Source: an uncultured Eubacteriales bacterium (lineage in GTDB: Bacteria; Bacillota; Clostridia; Oscillospirales; Oscillospiraceae). From it: a DNA stretch of 48,092 nt. Position 1 is the first letter of the stretch, and each line of letters begins with the position of its first letter. The translations under genes and the position numbers were made by a program. Below the pieces are notes generated by a model that saw only the letters and a list, made by a program, of their open reading frames with translations, made no database searches and was not told the DNA's origin. The DNA lies in assembly GCA_934567745.1 (NCBI GenBank), contig CAKTJM010000001.1, forward strand, positions 1 through 48,092, given 5' to 3'. This document shows, in pieces, positions 31,654 to 41,523 of this stretch.

Positions 31654-34600
31654 TCAAAACAGCGAGATCTGGCTGCTCTCGGGCATCGCGCCGAGCGCTC
31701 CGGCCAGGCGGAGCTGCTCCACGTGCGCCTTGGAGAGCTTCGGGCAGGCCGCCAGCAGCTCCTCCTGCGAGATGAACTGCCGCCCCGCCCGGTTCTCCAC
31801 CAGCGACACCGCCGCCGACTCGCCCAGGCCCGGGATCGCCGTGAACGGCGGCAGGAGCGACCCATGCTCCCGATCCATCACGAACTTCGTCGCCTCGGAC
31901 CGGTAGAGGTCGATCGTCTCGAAGGTGAACCCGCGCAGATAGAACTCGTAGCACACCTCCAGCGTCACCAGCATGTCCTCCTCCACCGCGGCGGCGTCCT
32001 TGTCCTTCGCCGCGATCTCGCGCATCTTGCGCTGGCAGGTCTCCATGCCCATGCACATGCACGAGGCGTCGAGCGCCTTCGCGCGGATCGAGAAGTAGGC
32101 CGCGTAGAATGCCAGCGGGTGGTGGACCTTGAACCACGCGATGCGGAACGCCATCATGACGTAGGCCACCGCGTGGGCCTTCGGGAAGAGGTAGCCGATC
32201 TTCGCCAGGGAGTCGATGTACCACTGCGGCACGTCCGCCGCGTGCATCGCGTCCTCCCAGCCGTCCTTGAAGCCGCCGGACTTGACCTTGCCCTTCCGGA
32301 CCGCCTCCATGATGTCGAAGGCCAGCTTCGGCTCGACCCCCTGCTCCATCAGGTACAACATGATGTCGTCGCGGCAGCCGACCGTCGAATCGACCGTCGC
32401 CGTGCCGCTGACGATCAGGTCCCGGGCATTGCCCAGCCACACGTCCGTGCCGTGCGAGAAGCCGGACAGACGCACCAGCGTGTTGAACCGGTGCGGCTGG
32501 GTGTCCTGGAGCATCTGCCGCGTGAAGCGGGTGTTGAACTCCGGCACCGCCACCGCGCCCGTCGGGCCGAGGATCGGGTCGTTCGTGTAGCCCAGCGGCG
32601 TCGAGTCCGTGAAGATCGTCATCGTGTCGTGGTCGTCCAGCGGGATCGTCTTCGCGTCCACCCCGGTCAGGTCCTCCATCATGCGGATCATCGTCGGGTC
32701 GTCGTGCCCGAGCATGTCGAGCTTGAGGAGGTTGTCCTCCATCTTGTGATAGTCGAAGTGGGTCGTGATGATGTCCGTCCCGGTGTCGTCCGCCGGGTGC
32801 TGGACCGGGCAGAAGTCGTAGATCTCATGGTCCTGCGGGATGACGACCATGCCGCCCGGGTGCTGGCCGGTCGTGCGGCGCACGCCCGTGCAGCCGAGCG
32901 CCAGGCGGTTCTCCTCCGCGCGCGGCACGACCTTGCCCCGCGCGGCCAGGTATTTCTTGACGTAGCCGTAGGCCGTCTTCTCCGCGACGGTGCCGATGGT
33001 CCCGGCGCGGAAGACGTGGTTCGCGCCGAACAGCTCGAAGGTGTACCGGTGGGCGTTGGCCTGGTACTCGCCGGAGAAGTTCAGGTCGATGTCCGGGACC
33101 TTCTTGCCGCCGTAGCCGAGGAAGGTCTCGAACGGGATGTTGAACCCGTCCTTGACGTACGGCGTGCCGCAGTCCGGGCAGACCGCGTCCGGCATGTCCG
33201 CGCCGCAGCCCCAGCCCTCGCCCGCGGCGAAGTCGGACCGCTTGCACTTCGGGCAGCGGTAATGCGGCGGGAGGGAGTTGACCTCCGTGATGCCGGAGAG
33301 GAAGGCCACGATCGACGAGCCGACCGACCCACGCGAGCCGACCAGATAGCCGTGCTCAAGGGAGTTCTGCACGAGCTTCTGCGCGGACATGTAGATGACG
33401 TCGTACTTCCGCTCGATGATGCCGGGCAGCTCGAGCTGGATGCGGTCCTTGACGATCTGAGGGGGATCCTCGCCGTACAGCTCGTGCGCCTTGCCCCAGA
33501 CGAGGTCGAACAGCTCCTTGTCGGAGTTCTCCAGCTTCGGCGCGAACAGCCCGTCCGGCAGCGGCTTGACCGCCTCGCACCAGGAGGCGACGAGGTTCGT
33601 GTTCGTCACGACGACCTCATAGGCCTTCTCCGCGCCGAGGTAGGCGAACTCGTCGAGCATCTCCTGCGTCGTGCGGAAGTAGAGCGGGTTCGGCGCGTCG
33701 GCGTCGTCGAAGCCCTTCGTGTCCAGGAGGACGTGGCGGTAGATCTCCTCCTCCGGGTCCAGGAAGTGGACGTCGCCGGTGGCGCAGACGGGCTTACCCA
33801 GCTCCTCGCCCAGGCGGACGACGGTGCGGTTCCACTCGCGGATCTGGTCCCAGTCCCGCGCGATCGTCTTGCCGTTGCGGTCCGGGCGGACCATGAAGCC
33901 GTTGTTCGAGAGGGGCTGGATCTCCAGGAAGTCGTAGAACGACGCGATGCGGCACAGCTCCTCCCAGTCCTTGCCCCGGACGATCGCCTGGTACAGCTCG
34001 CCCGCCTCGCAGGCCGAGCCGAGGATCAGGCCCTCGCGGTGCTTCATCAGCTCGCTCTTCGGCATGATGGGGAAGCGCTTGAAGTAGTCCAGGTGGCTCA
34101 TCGAGATGAGCTGGTAGAGGTTCCGCAGGCCGGTGTGGTCCTTCGCGAGCACGATCAGATGCTTCGGCATCCGGCGGGCCTTGCCGCCGAGGGTGCTGAT
34201 CTTCGCCAGGGCGGGGCCGATCTCCTGGAGGGTCCCCACGCCGCGTTCGCGGAGCATCTTGATGAACGGCACCAGCATGTAGCCGACCATCGCCGCGTCG
34301 TCGCTGGCGCGGTGGTGCTCGAAGTCGGGCAGCTCCAGATGGCGGCAGACGATGTCGAGCTTGTACTTCCCCAGGTCCGGCAGGAGGTTCTGCGCCAGCG
34401 GCAGGGTGTCCACGAAGGTCGGGGCGAAGTCGATCCCGTACCGGCGGCAGCCCTCCCGGACGAAGCCGATGTCGAACTCGGCGTTGTGCGCCGCGAGGGG
34501 CCGCCCGTCGGCGAAGGCCAGGAAGGCGCGGATCGCCTCCTCCTGCGACGGCGCGCCCACGAGCATCTCGTCCGTGATGCCCGTGAGCTGGACGATGTTC

Positions 34601-35946
34601 GGGGGCAGGCGGCGCTGCGGGTCGGCGAAGGTCTGGAAGCGCTCCTTGACCTCGCCGTGCTCCAGGACCACCGCGCCGATCTCCGTGATCGCGTCGCGCT
34701 TGCGGTCCAGCCCGGTGGTCTCCAGGTCGAAGCAGACGATCGCCTCGTCGAGGTCCTGGTCCGCCGGGCCGCGGATGGTCAGCCGCTCGTCCACGTCGTT
34801 CATGTAGTACGCCTCGGTGCCGAGCAGGACCTTGATCTTGCCCTTGGCGGCGTTCCAGGCGTCGGGGAAGGACTGCGCCACGCCGTGGTCGGTGATGGCG
34901 ATCGCGGGGTGGCCCCACTCGATCGCGCGCTTGACGGCGTCCTTCGTATCGGTGAGCGCGTCCATGAGCGACATCTTCGTGTGCAGATGCAGCTCGACGC
35001 GTTTCTCCTCCGCGGTGTCGCGGCGCTTCTTCTTCTCGGCCGTCTCGATGACGATCGGTTCGAGGACCATGTCGTTGTCGAAGCGGTCCATGTTCAGCCG
35101 CCCGGCGATCTTCAGGTGCATCCCGACGGAGACCCCCTCGACGATGGGCCGCCCCTCGTCGCCGGGCAGGAACTTCTTCACGTGGATGGAGCTGGTGTAG
35201 TCCGTCAGGTCGAAGCCGACCACCCAGGCGTTGCGGCGGCGCAGCTCGCGGTGGTCCACGGCGAAGACGTCGCCCTCGACGACCACGATGCCCATGTCCA
35301 GGATGAGCTTCTCCATCGGGATCGGCCCCTTGGTGATCTGGCGCGGGCCATAGATCCGCTGGGTCGAGAAGCCCCGCTCCGGCCGCCGGGCGGCCGCCTC
35401 GGCCATCGCCTGGCGGCGCAGCTCCTCCGTCTGACGGAAGAGCAGCTCCTCCGTCGTGTGGGGCGCGCCCTGGGCGGGCGCGGCCTCCTGCGCGGGCGGC
35501 GGGACCGGCTCCGGCGCGGGGACCGGCTCCGGATCGTGCGCCGGGGCCGGGGTCGGATCTGGCTCCGGCGCGAACGGCGGCGCGTCGTCGTCCGCCGGGG
35601 GCGGGGCGTCGTCGTCCATCGGGGGCAGAACGTCCCCGTCCAGCTGCGGCGGGACGGCCCCGTCCAACGGCGGCGGCACGGCCTCGTCCCTCGGGACCGG
35701 CCCCATCGGCGGGAGCGGGCGCAGCACCAGCGCGGAGAGCGCGTAGGCCCGCGCGACCTCCGCCGCGACGGCGTCCAGCAGCGCCGGGGCCGGCGGCTCC
35801 GGGCAGTCCAGCTCGGCCGTGACGGTGCGCCCGGCGCGGTCGAGCGCCGCGCGCGTGACCACCCAGCGGGCCGTCTCCGGCCAGCGGTCCGTCAGCGCCG
35901 CGCAGCCTGCGAACATCCTATCGAACGGTAGCTTCCTCTCCGCCAT
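31654..35946 (-). CDS. polC: DNA polymerase III alpha subunit, Gram-positive type PolC
   Basis: The protein has 1430 aa and is the replicative polymerase of Firmicutes. Order: an N-terminal domain (1 to about 75); a Pro/Asp/Ala-rich linker (about 75-163) with tandem PP-(L/M)D-type repeats; an OB-fold; a PHP domain starting VELHLHTKMSLMDAL (about 315); the inserted DEDD 3'-5' exonuclease with FDLETTGLDRKRDAITEIGA (about 403); a zinc motif CPKC...CGAD...CPDC (about 900-925); the polymerase active-site Asp in PDIDLNFSGEYQ (about 953); and HhH and C-terminal domains. GGAAGGGGA precedes the ATG. Placement at the end of the ispG-rseP-dxr-cdsA-uppS-frr-pyrH cluster is classic. Confidence 0.98.
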   Translation of the reverse strand: MAERKLPFDRMFAGCAALTDRWPETARWVVTRAALDRAGRTVTAELDCPEPPAPALLDAVAAEVARAYALSALVLRPLPPMGPVPRDEAVPPPLDGAVPPQLDGDVLPPMDDDAPPPADDDAPPFAPEPDPTPAPAHDPEPVPAPEPVPPPAQEAAPAQGAPHTTEELLFRQTEELRRQAMAEAAARRPERGFSTQRIYGPRQITKGPIPMEKLILDMGIVVVEGDVFAVDHRELRRRNAWVVGFDLTDYTSSIHVKKFLPGDEGRPIVEGVSVGMHLKIAGRLNMDRFDNDMVLEPIVIETAEKKKRRDTAEEKRVELHLHTKMSLMDALTDTKDAVKRAIEWGHPAIAITDHGVAQSFPDAWNAAKGKIKVLLGTEAYYMNDVDERLTIRGPADQDLDEAIVCFDLETTGLDRKRDAITEIGAVVLEHGEVKERFQTFADPQRRLPPNIVQLTGITDEMLVGAPSQEEAIRAFLAFADGRPLAAHNAEFDIGFVREGCRRYGIDFAPTFVDTLPLAQNLLPDLGKYKLDIVCRHLELPDFEHHRASDDAAMVGYMLVPFIKMLRERGVGTLQEIGPALAKISTLGGKARRMPKHLIVLAKDHTGLRNLYQLISMSHLDYFKRFPIMPKSELMKHREGLILGSACEAGELYQAIVRGKDWEELCRIASFYDFLEIQPLSNNGFMVRPDRNGKTIARDWDQIREWNRTVVRLGEELGKPVCATGDVHFLDPEEEIYRHVLLDTKGFDDADAPNPLYFRTTQEMLDEFAYLGAEKAYEVVVTNTNLVASWCEAVKPLPDGLFAPKLENSDKELFDLVWGKAHELYGEDPPQIVKDRIQLELPGIIERKYDVIYMSAQKLVQNSLEHGYLVGSRGSVGSSIVAFLSGITEVNSLPPHYRCPKCKRSDFAAGEGWGCGADMPDAVCPDCGTPYVKDGFNIPFETFLGYGGKKVPDIDLNFSGEYQANAHRYTFELFGANHVFRAGTIGTVAEKTAYGYVKKYLAARGKVVPRAEENRLALGCTGVRRTTGQHPGGMVVIPQDHEIYDFCPVQHPADDTGTDIITTHFDYHKMEDNLLKLDMLGHDDPTMIRMMEDLTGVDAKTIPLDDHDTMTIFTDSTPLGYTNDPILGPTGAVAVPEFNTRFTRQMLQDTQPHRFNTLVRLSGFSHGTDVWLGNARDLIVSGTATVDSTVGCRDDIMLYLMEQGVEPKLAFDIMEAVRKGKVKSGGFKDGWEDAMHAADVPQWYIDSLAKIGYLFPKAHAVAYVMMAFRIAWFKVHHPLAFYAAYFSIRAKALDASCMCMGMETCQRKMREIAAKDKDAAAVEEDMLVTLEVCYEFYLRGFTFETIDLYRSEATKFVMDREHGSLLPPFTAIPGLGESAAVSLVENRAGRQFISQEELLAACPKLSKAHVEQLRLAGALGAMPESSQISLF

Positions 35947-35988
35947 GCCTGTCCCCTTCCTGTGTCTCGTATCTGTCTCGCTCGGCCG

Positions 35989-37035
35989 TCACTCGGCCTG
36001 GTAGTCCTCGATGAGCGCCATGAGCGCGTCGAGCAGCCGGTCCTCCGGCACGCGGCCGACGACCTCCCCCTTGCGGAAGAGCAGACCGGTCCCGTGGCCC
36101 CCGGCGATGCCGACGTCCGCGGCGGACGCCTCGCCCGGGCCGTTGACGACGCAGCCCATGACCGCGACGGTGATGGGCTTCTCCACGCTCTTGAGCCGCT
36201 CCTCGACCTGCTTCGCCAGGGCGATCAGGTCGATCCGCGTCCGGCCGCAGGTCGGACAGGCGATCAGCTCCGGCCCGTCGCGCCGCAGCCCGACGGCCTT
36301 GAGGATGTCGCGCGCGGCGACGATCTCCTCCACCGGGTCGGCGGTGAGGGTGACGCGGATCGTGTCGCCGATCCCCATCGCCAGCAGGCCGCCGATGCCC
36401 GCGGCGGACTTGATCGTCCCCATGCGCACCGTGCCCGCCTCGGTCACGCCGAGGTGGAGCGGGTAGTCCGACCGCTCGCTCATCAGGCGGTACGCCTGCA
36501 CCGTCGTCCGGACGGACGAGGACTTGAGCGAGACGGCGATGTCGTCGAAGTCGTAGCGGTTGAGCAGCGCGATGTGCCCGAAGGCCGACTCGACCAGGGC
36601 CTCCGGCGTCACGCCGCCGTATTTGGCCAGCAGCGGCTTCTCCAGCGATCCGCCGTTGACCCCGATGCGGATCGGGATGCCCCGCGCCGCGCAGGCCCGC
36701 GCCACGGCGCGGACCCGCTCCGGCTCGCCGATGTTGCCGGGGTTGATGCGGACCTTGTCGCACCCGGCGGCGATGCACTCCAGCGCGAGCTTATAGTTGA
36801 AATGGATGTCCACCACCAGGGGCAGGTCGATCCGCTCCCGGATCTTCCCCACGGCCTTCGCCGCGGCCATGTCCGGCACGGCCACGCGCACGATCTCGCA
36901 CCCGGCGGCGGCAAGGCGGCGGATCTGGTGGACGGTGGCGTCCACGTCCTCGGTGGGCGTGCTCGTCATGGACTGGATGGACACGGGGGCGCCGCCCCCC
37001 AAGGGGACCGCGCCCACCATGAGTCGTTTCGTCAT
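35989..37035 (-). CDS. ispG: 4-hydroxy-3-methylbut-2-enyl diphosphate synthase
   Basis: The protein has 348 aa and performs the penultimate step of the MEP isoprenoid pathway, converting methylerythritol cyclodiphosphate to HMBPP with a [4Fe-4S] cluster. Motifs: PVSIQSMTSTPTEDVDAT, VDIHFNY, RINPGNIG, GVNGGSLE, SAFGHIALL, and the cluster cysteines in CPTCGRTRIDL and VMGCVVNGPGEA. AGGAGG lies before the ATG at 37035; the longer in-frame opening into rseP is rejected. dxr of the same pathway lies two genes upstream. Confidence 0.97.
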   Translation of the reverse strand: MTKRLMVGAVPLGGGAPVSIQSMTSTPTEDVDATVHQIRRLAAAGCEIVRVAVPDMAAAKAVGKIRERIDLPLVVDIHFNYKLALECIAAGCDKVRINPGNIGEPERVRAVARACAARGIPIRIGVNGGSLEKPLLAKYGGVTPEALVESAFGHIALLNRYDFDDIAVSLKSSSVRTTVQAYRLMSERSDYPLHLGVTEAGTVRMGTIKSAAGIGGLLAMGIGDTIRVTLTADPVEEIVAARDILKAVGLRRDGPELIACPTCGRTRIDLIALAKQVEERLKSVEKPITVAVMGCVVNGPGEASAADVGIAGGHGTGLLFRKGEVVGRVPEDRLLDALMALIEDYQAE

Positions 37036-37046
37036 CGTGCTCCCTC

Positions 37047-38105
37047 CTATCGCACCAGCTTGAAGATGTCGCTGAAGGTCACCACGGCCATCAGCATCAG
37101 CAGCAGCACCAGGAAGACGGCGTTGAGCACCGCCTCGTACTTCGGGTCGATCCGCCGCCCGCAGAAGAGGAACCACACCTCCCCCGCCAGCAGCAGGAAG
37201 ATCCGCCCGCCGTCCAGAGCGGGGATCGGCAGGAGGTTCATGATCGCCAGGTTCACCGCGATCAGCGCGATGAAGTAGCACACGTTCCGCAGCCCCACGA
37301 GGAAGCTGTTCGCCTGGCTCCCGGCCTCGCCGAGGTAGGACACGATGCCCACCGGGCCGGACATGTCGCTGAGCTGGACCTGGCCGGAGACGAGCATCCC
37401 CAGCCCGGACCACACCGCCCGCGCGAAGTACAGGCAGGTGTCCCAGCTGTGCACGAGGACCCGGCCGGGGGTCGGCTCCTCCTGATCGAAGTAGAGGCCG
37501 TACATCTGCCGCGTCGTCCCGTCGATCTCATAGTCCCGCAGGACGAAGGAGACGGCGGGCAGCGTGACGCGCGCGCCGTCCCGCTCGACGGTGACGGCGA
37601 CGGGCTGGCCGTTCGCGGCGTTCAGCGCGGCCGTGACCTCGGAATAGATCCGGATCTTGTGTCCCCCGACGGCGAGCAGGCGGTCGCCCGGCTCCAGCCC
37701 GCCGTCCTCGGCGCAGCTCGCCCCGTCCATGAAGCCCTGCACCACCGGCACGGCCCACGGGCCGGAGCAGCTGAACAGGATCACCACGATCAGCAGCCCG
37801 GCCAGATAGTTCATGAATGACCCCGCCACGAGGATGATGAGCTTCCGCCAGGCGGGCTTCGCCGCGAAGGAGCGGGGATCCTCGGTGGCCTGGTCCTCGC
37901 CCTCCATCGCGCAGTAGCCGCCGATGGGCAGCAGGCGCAGGGAGTACAGCGTCTCCCCCCGCTGGCGGGAGAAGAGCGCCGGGCCCATGCCGATGGAGAA
38001 CTCGTTCACCCGCACGTCGAGGAGCTTCGCGGTGATGAAGTGCCCCCATTCGTGGACGGCGATGAGCAGGCCGAAGAACAGGATGCCGATGAGGATGTAG
38101 ATCAA
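37047..38105 (-). CDS. rseP: Site-2-type intramembrane zinc metalloprotease RseP
   Basis: The protein has 352 aa. The zinc-binding HEWGH lies in the first membrane helix (residues 18-22). A PDZ domain lies in the middle (EDGGLEPGDRLLAVGGHKI), and the second catalytic motif is NLLPIPALDGGRI near the end. These enzymes cleave membrane-bound regulators or remnant signal peptides. The start overlaps dxr by four bases. Confidence 0.95.
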   Translation of the reverse strand: MIYILIGILFFGLLIAVHEWGHFITAKLLDVRVNEFSIGMGPALFSRQRGETLYSLRLLPIGGYCAMEGEDQATEDPRSFAAKPAWRKLIILVAGSFMNYLAGLLIVVILFSCSGPWAVPVVQGFMDGASCAEDGGLEPGDRLLAVGGHKIRIYSEVTAALNAANGQPVAVTVERDGARVTLPAVSFVLRDYEIDGTTRQMYGLYFDQEEPTPGRVLVHSWDTCLYFARAVWSGLGMLVSGQVQLSDMSGPVGIVSYLGEAGSQANSFLVGLRNVCYFIALIAVNLAIMNLLPIPALDGGRIFLLLAGEVWFLFCGRRIDPKYEAVLNAVFLVLLLMLMAVVTFSDIFKLVR

Positions 38106-39274
38106 GCCGTTCCCCCCTCTTCCAGGATGGCCGCGACGGTCGTCTCGGCGGCGGACCGGGCCAGCCGGTCGGCGCGCAGGACGGCGTCCAGGTCCAGGTC
38201 CCGCTCGTGCGGGACGGCGCGCAGGGCGCCCTCCACCACGCGCGGGATGTCCAAAAAGCCGATGTCCCCCGCGAGGAACCGCGCCACGGCGACCTCGTTC
38301 GCACCGTTGAGGATGGCGGGGGCGGTGCCCCCCTCCTCCGCCGCCGCGATGGCCAGGGCCAGGCAGCGGAACGTCTCCAGATCCGGCCGCGCGAAGGTGA
38401 GCGTGCCGCAGGAGAAGAGGTCGAGCGGGCGGGCCGGGCCGGGGACCCGGTCCGGCCAGGTGAGGGCGTATTGGATCGGCAGGCGCATGTCGGGCGCGCC
38501 GAGCTGGCCGATCACCGCCCCATCACAGTATTCCACACCGGAGTGGAAGATGCTCTCGCGGTGGATCAGGATCTGGATCTGGTCGGGCCGGACGGCGAAG
38601 AGGGACATGGCCTCCAGCAGCTCCAGCCCCTTGTTCATCAGGGTGGCGGAGTCGATGGTCACCTTCGCGCCCATGGACCAGTTGGGGTGCTTCAGGGCGT
38701 GCTCCGGCCGGACCCCGGCCAGCCGCTCCCGCGTCCAGCCGAAGAACGGCCCGCCGGAGGCCGTGAGCAGGATGCGCCGCAGCTCGCCGTGGTCCCGGCT
38801 GCCCTGCAGGCTCTGGAAGATGGCCGAGTGCTCGGAATCGACCGGCACGATCTCGGCCCCGCGCGCCCTGGCGCGCGCCATGACGAGGGGGCCCGCGCAG
38901 ACGAGGGTCTCCTTGTTCGCCAGGGCGATGCGCCGCCCCGCGTCGATCGCGGCGAGGGTCGGGCGCAGGCCCGCGATGCCCACGAGGGCGGTGACGACGG
39001 TGTCGGCGCCGGGCCAGGCGGCGGCCCGGAGGACGCCCTCCTCCCCGGCGACGACGCGGACGGGCGTGTCGGCCAGGCGAGAGGTCAAAGCAGCGGCGGC
39101 GGTAGGATCCGCCGCCGCGATGAGTTCAGGATGGAAGCGCCGCGCCTGCTGTTCGAGCAGATCGACGCTGTGGTGGGCGGCCAGCGCGGCGACGCGCAGG
39201 CCGAGGGCCTCGGCGACCTCGAGGGTCTGGGTCCCGATGGACCCGGTCGAGCCGAGGAGGGACAAAGTCGGCAT
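38102..39274 (-). CDS. dxr: 1-deoxy-D-xylulose 5-phosphate reductoisomerase
   Basis: The protein has 390 aa and converts DXP to MEP with NADPH. The N-terminal NADPH motif is LLGSTGSIGTQTL. LANKETLVCAG, VPVDSEHSAIFQ, LTASGGPFFG, HPNWSMGAKVTIDSATLMNKG and the metal and substrate residues around LELLEA are present. A clear AAGGAG precedes the ATG. It lies between cdsA and rseP on the same strand. Confidence 0.97.
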   Translation of the reverse strand: MPTLSLLGSTGSIGTQTLEVAEALGLRVAALAAHHSVDLLEQQARRFHPELIAAADPTAAAALTSRLADTPVRVVAGEEGVLRAAAWPGADTVVTALVGIAGLRPTLAAIDAGRRIALANKETLVCAGPLVMARARARGAEIVPVDSEHSAIFQSLQGSRDHGELRRILLTASGGPFFGWTRERLAGVRPEHALKHPNWSMGAKVTIDSATLMNKGLELLEAMSLFAVRPDQIQILIHRESIFHSGVEYCDGAVIGQLGAPDMRLPIQYALTWPDRVPGPARPLDLFSCGTLTFARPDLETFRCLALAIAAAEEGGTAPAILNGANEVAVARFLAGDIGFLDIPRVVEGALRAVPHERDLDLDAVLRADRLARSAAETTVAAILEEGGTA

Positions 39275-39326
39275 AGTAGGCTCCTTTTCACTAGATGACC
39301 ACCGATCGGACCGATCCGGGCCCTGC

Positions 39327-40136
39327 TTATTTGAACGCGGGGAGCCAGATGATGAGCAGTTCGATCAGCGGCGCGCAGAAGATGACGCTGTCGAAGCGGT
39401 CGAGGACGCCGCCGTGACCGGGCAAGACGTGGCCGAAGTCCTTCACCTTGCGGGTGCGCTTGACGTAGGAGAAGGCCAGGTCGCCGATCTGGGAGATGGC
39501 GCCGCCGAGGATGCCGTAGACGGCCAGGAAGAAGTAGTTCACGGTCACGCCGGTGATGAAATGGAAGGCCACGCCGTAGACGATGCAGATGACGACGGTG
39601 CCGACCCACTCGCCGACGGATCCCTCGACGGTCTTCTTCGGGGACAGCTCCGGGCAGAGCTTGTGCTTGCCGAAGGCCATCCCGGCGAACATCGCGGCGG
39701 CGTCGCCAACGAAGGGGATGACGATGGGCAGGAAGATGTAGCTCGTGCGCAGGTCCATCATGCCGATCCGCACGATGGAGGACAGGCAGTAGGAGATGAA
39801 CACCGCGAAGAAGGCGGCCCCGCCGACGCGCTCCATCTTCAGCCGGAAGCCGCTGGCGAAGCCCTCGACGAAGATGAGGATGAGGTAGGCCAGCAGGACG
39901 GTGACCGCCCAGACGTGCGGCGTCTCGAAATAGACCCAGAACGGGATCGCGAGGGCCAGCGCGGCGGTGTACAGCCCGACGCGCGGGTGGTTCATCCCGA
40001 TGGCATGCATGATCTCATAGGTCGCCACGGCCGACAGCACGCCGATGAGCGCGGGGGTGAACGGGGCCGGCAGCACGAAGAGCACGACCAGGATCAGCGG
40101 CACGCCGACGCATGCCACGAGGATACGACTTTTCAT
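39327..40136 (-). CDS. cdsA: Phosphatidate cytidylyltransferase
   Basis: The protein has 269 aa and about eight membrane helices. It makes CDP-diacylglycerol from phosphatidate and CTP. The C-terminal signature (SYVKRTRKVKD, then PGHGGVLDRFDS) is exact for the family. DAAAMFAGMAFGKHKL and LSPKKTVEGSVGE are further conserved blocks. It lies between uppS and dxr. Confidence 0.96.
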   Translation of the reverse strand: MKSRILVACVGVPLILVVLFVLPAPFTPALIGVLSAVATYEIMHAIGMNHPRVGLYTAALALAIPFWVYFETPHVWAVTVLLAYLILIFVEGFASGFRLKMERVGGAAFFAVFISYCLSSIVRIGMMDLRTSYIFLPIVIPFVGDAAAMFAGMAFGKHKLCPELSPKKTVEGSVGEWVGTVVICIVYGVAFHFITGVTVNYFFLAVYGILGGAISQIGDLAFSYVKRTRKVKDFGHVLPGHGGVLDRFDSVIFCAPLIELLIIWLPAFK

Positions 40137-40155
40137 CGGGATGGACCCTCCTTAC

Positions 40156-40920
40156 TTACACGCCGCCGAAACGGCGGTCCCGGTGCTGGTAGGCCACCAG
40201 CGCGCGGTCCAGGTCCTCCGGCCGGAAGTCGGGCCAGAGGACGTCGGTGGTATAGAACTCGGAATAGGCCGTCTGCCACGGCAGGAAGTTGGACAGCCGC
40301 TGCTCCCCGCTCGGCCGGATGACGAGATCCGGGTCCGGGATGCCGCGGGTGTCGAGGTAGCGGGCGAAGATCTCGGGGTCGAGATCCTCGATCCGCTGCC
40401 GCCCGGCGGCGCAGTCGCGCGCCCAGGCGCGGGCGGCCCGGACGATCTCGTCCCGCCCGCCGTAGTTCAGGCAGATATCGACCTGGCTGCGCTTGTCGGT
40501 GAAGCCGTCGCTGCGCGACTCGGCCTCCATGCACAGCTCCTGTAACGCGGGGGGCAGACCGGACAGCTCGCCCAAAAAGCGGACGCGGAAGCCGTCGCGC
40601 TCCATCTTCTCCAGCACCTCCAGCAGATATCTCTGCAGGAGCTGCATGATGGTCGAGACCTCGTCCGCCGGACGCTTCCAGTTCTCCGTGGAGAAGGCGT
40701 AGACGGTGAGGTAGTCGATGCCGATGTCGCGGCAGTAGTAGGCGATGGTGCGGAACGTCTCCGCGCCGACCTTGTGCCCGGCGGTGCGGGGCAGGCCGCG
40801 CCGCTTGGCCCAGCGGCCGTTGCCGTCCATGATGATGCCGACGTGGCGGGGCAGGCGCGTCAGGTCTAGCTCGGCGGAGGGCTGGGGGCCGTCCGCCGTC
40901 TTGCGGTTCCAGAACGCCAT
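40156..40920 (-). CDS. uppS: Undecaprenyl diphosphate synthase (cis-prenyltransferase)
   Basis: The protein has 254 aa. It elongates farnesyl diphosphate with isopentenyl units to the C55 lipid carrier for cell-wall synthesis. Motifs: HVGIIMDGNGRWAKRRG, GHKVGAETFR, LTVYAFSTENWKRP, and the C-terminal DLVIRPSGEQRLSNFLPWQTAYSE-type region with DVLWPDF. The start shares one base with the frr stop (TGATG). Confidence 0.97.
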   Translation of the reverse strand: MAFWNRKTADGPQPSAELDLTRLPRHVGIIMDGNGRWAKRRGLPRTAGHKVGAETFRTIAYYCRDIGIDYLTVYAFSTENWKRPADEVSTIMQLLQRYLLEVLEKMERDGFRVRFLGELSGLPPALQELCMEAESRSDGFTDKRSQVDICLNYGGRDEIVRAARAWARDCAAGRQRIEDLDPEIFARYLDTRGIPDPDLVIRPSGEQRLSNFLPWQTAYSEFYTTDVLWPDFRPEDLDRALVAYQHRDRRFGGV

Positions 40921-41474
40921 CAGACCGCCATCAGCTCCGCTTCCTTCTTCGCGGTCAGCTCGTCGATCTCCTTGCAGCGCTTGTCGGTCAGCTTCTGCAG
41001 ATCCTCCTCGTACTCCTTCAGATCGTCCTCGGTGATCTCGGACTTCTTCTTCTGGGCCTTGAACTTGTCCATGGCGTCGCGGCGGATGTTGCGGATGGCG
41101 ACCTTACCGGCCTCGCCGTACTTCTTGACCTGCTTGGTGAGGTCCTTACGGCGCTCCTCGGTCAGCTGCGGGAAGACGAGGCGGATGACCTTGCCGTCGT
41201 TCTGGGGGTTGATGCCGAGGTCGGAGACCTGGATGGCCTTCTCGATGGCCTTGAGCAGGGTGCCGTCCCACGGCTGGATGACGAGGGAACGGGGGTCGGG
41301 GGTGGAGATGGCGGCGACCTGCTGGATGGGGGTCTCGGTGCCGTAGTACTCCACGGTCAGCTTGTCCAGCACGGCGGCGTTGGCGCGGCCCGCGCGGACG
41401 GCGGCGAAGTCGCTCATGACGACATCGATGGTCTTCTGCATCTTGGTATCGAACTCTTTCAGGACTTCGTTCAT
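40920..41474 (-). CDS. frr: Ribosome recycling factor
   Basis: The protein has 184 aa. It splits post-termination ribosomes together with EF-G. It has the typical long helices and the conserved blocks VRAGRANAAVLDKLTVEYYG, QQVAAISTPDPRSLVIQPWD and GKVIRLVFPQLTEERRKDL. AGGAGG precedes the ATG. It follows pyrH by about 50 bp and overlaps uppS. Confidence 0.98.
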   Translation of the reverse strand: MNEVLKEFDTKMQKTIDVVMSDFAAVRAGRANAAVLDKLTVEYYGTETPIQQVAAISTPDPRSLVIQPWDGTLLKAIEKAIQVSDLGINPQNDGKVIRLVFPQLTEERRKDLTKQVKKYGEAGKVAIRNIRRDAMDKFKAQKKKSEITEDDLKEYEEDLQKLTDKRCKEIDELTAKKEAELMAV

Positions 41475-41523
41475 GTTTCGTTTCCTCCTTGATGTATCGC
41501 GCCCGGCGTCCGGGCACGTTGAC

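Noticed and set aside
31630..35931. Very long open frame on the plus strand opposite polC, and similar long frames opposite the ABC exporter, pyk, der and argS
   Set aside because: They mirror genes with clear domains on the other strand; their translations are Arg/Asp/His/Glu/Val-rich low-complexity text typical of the antisense of GC-rich coding DNA.
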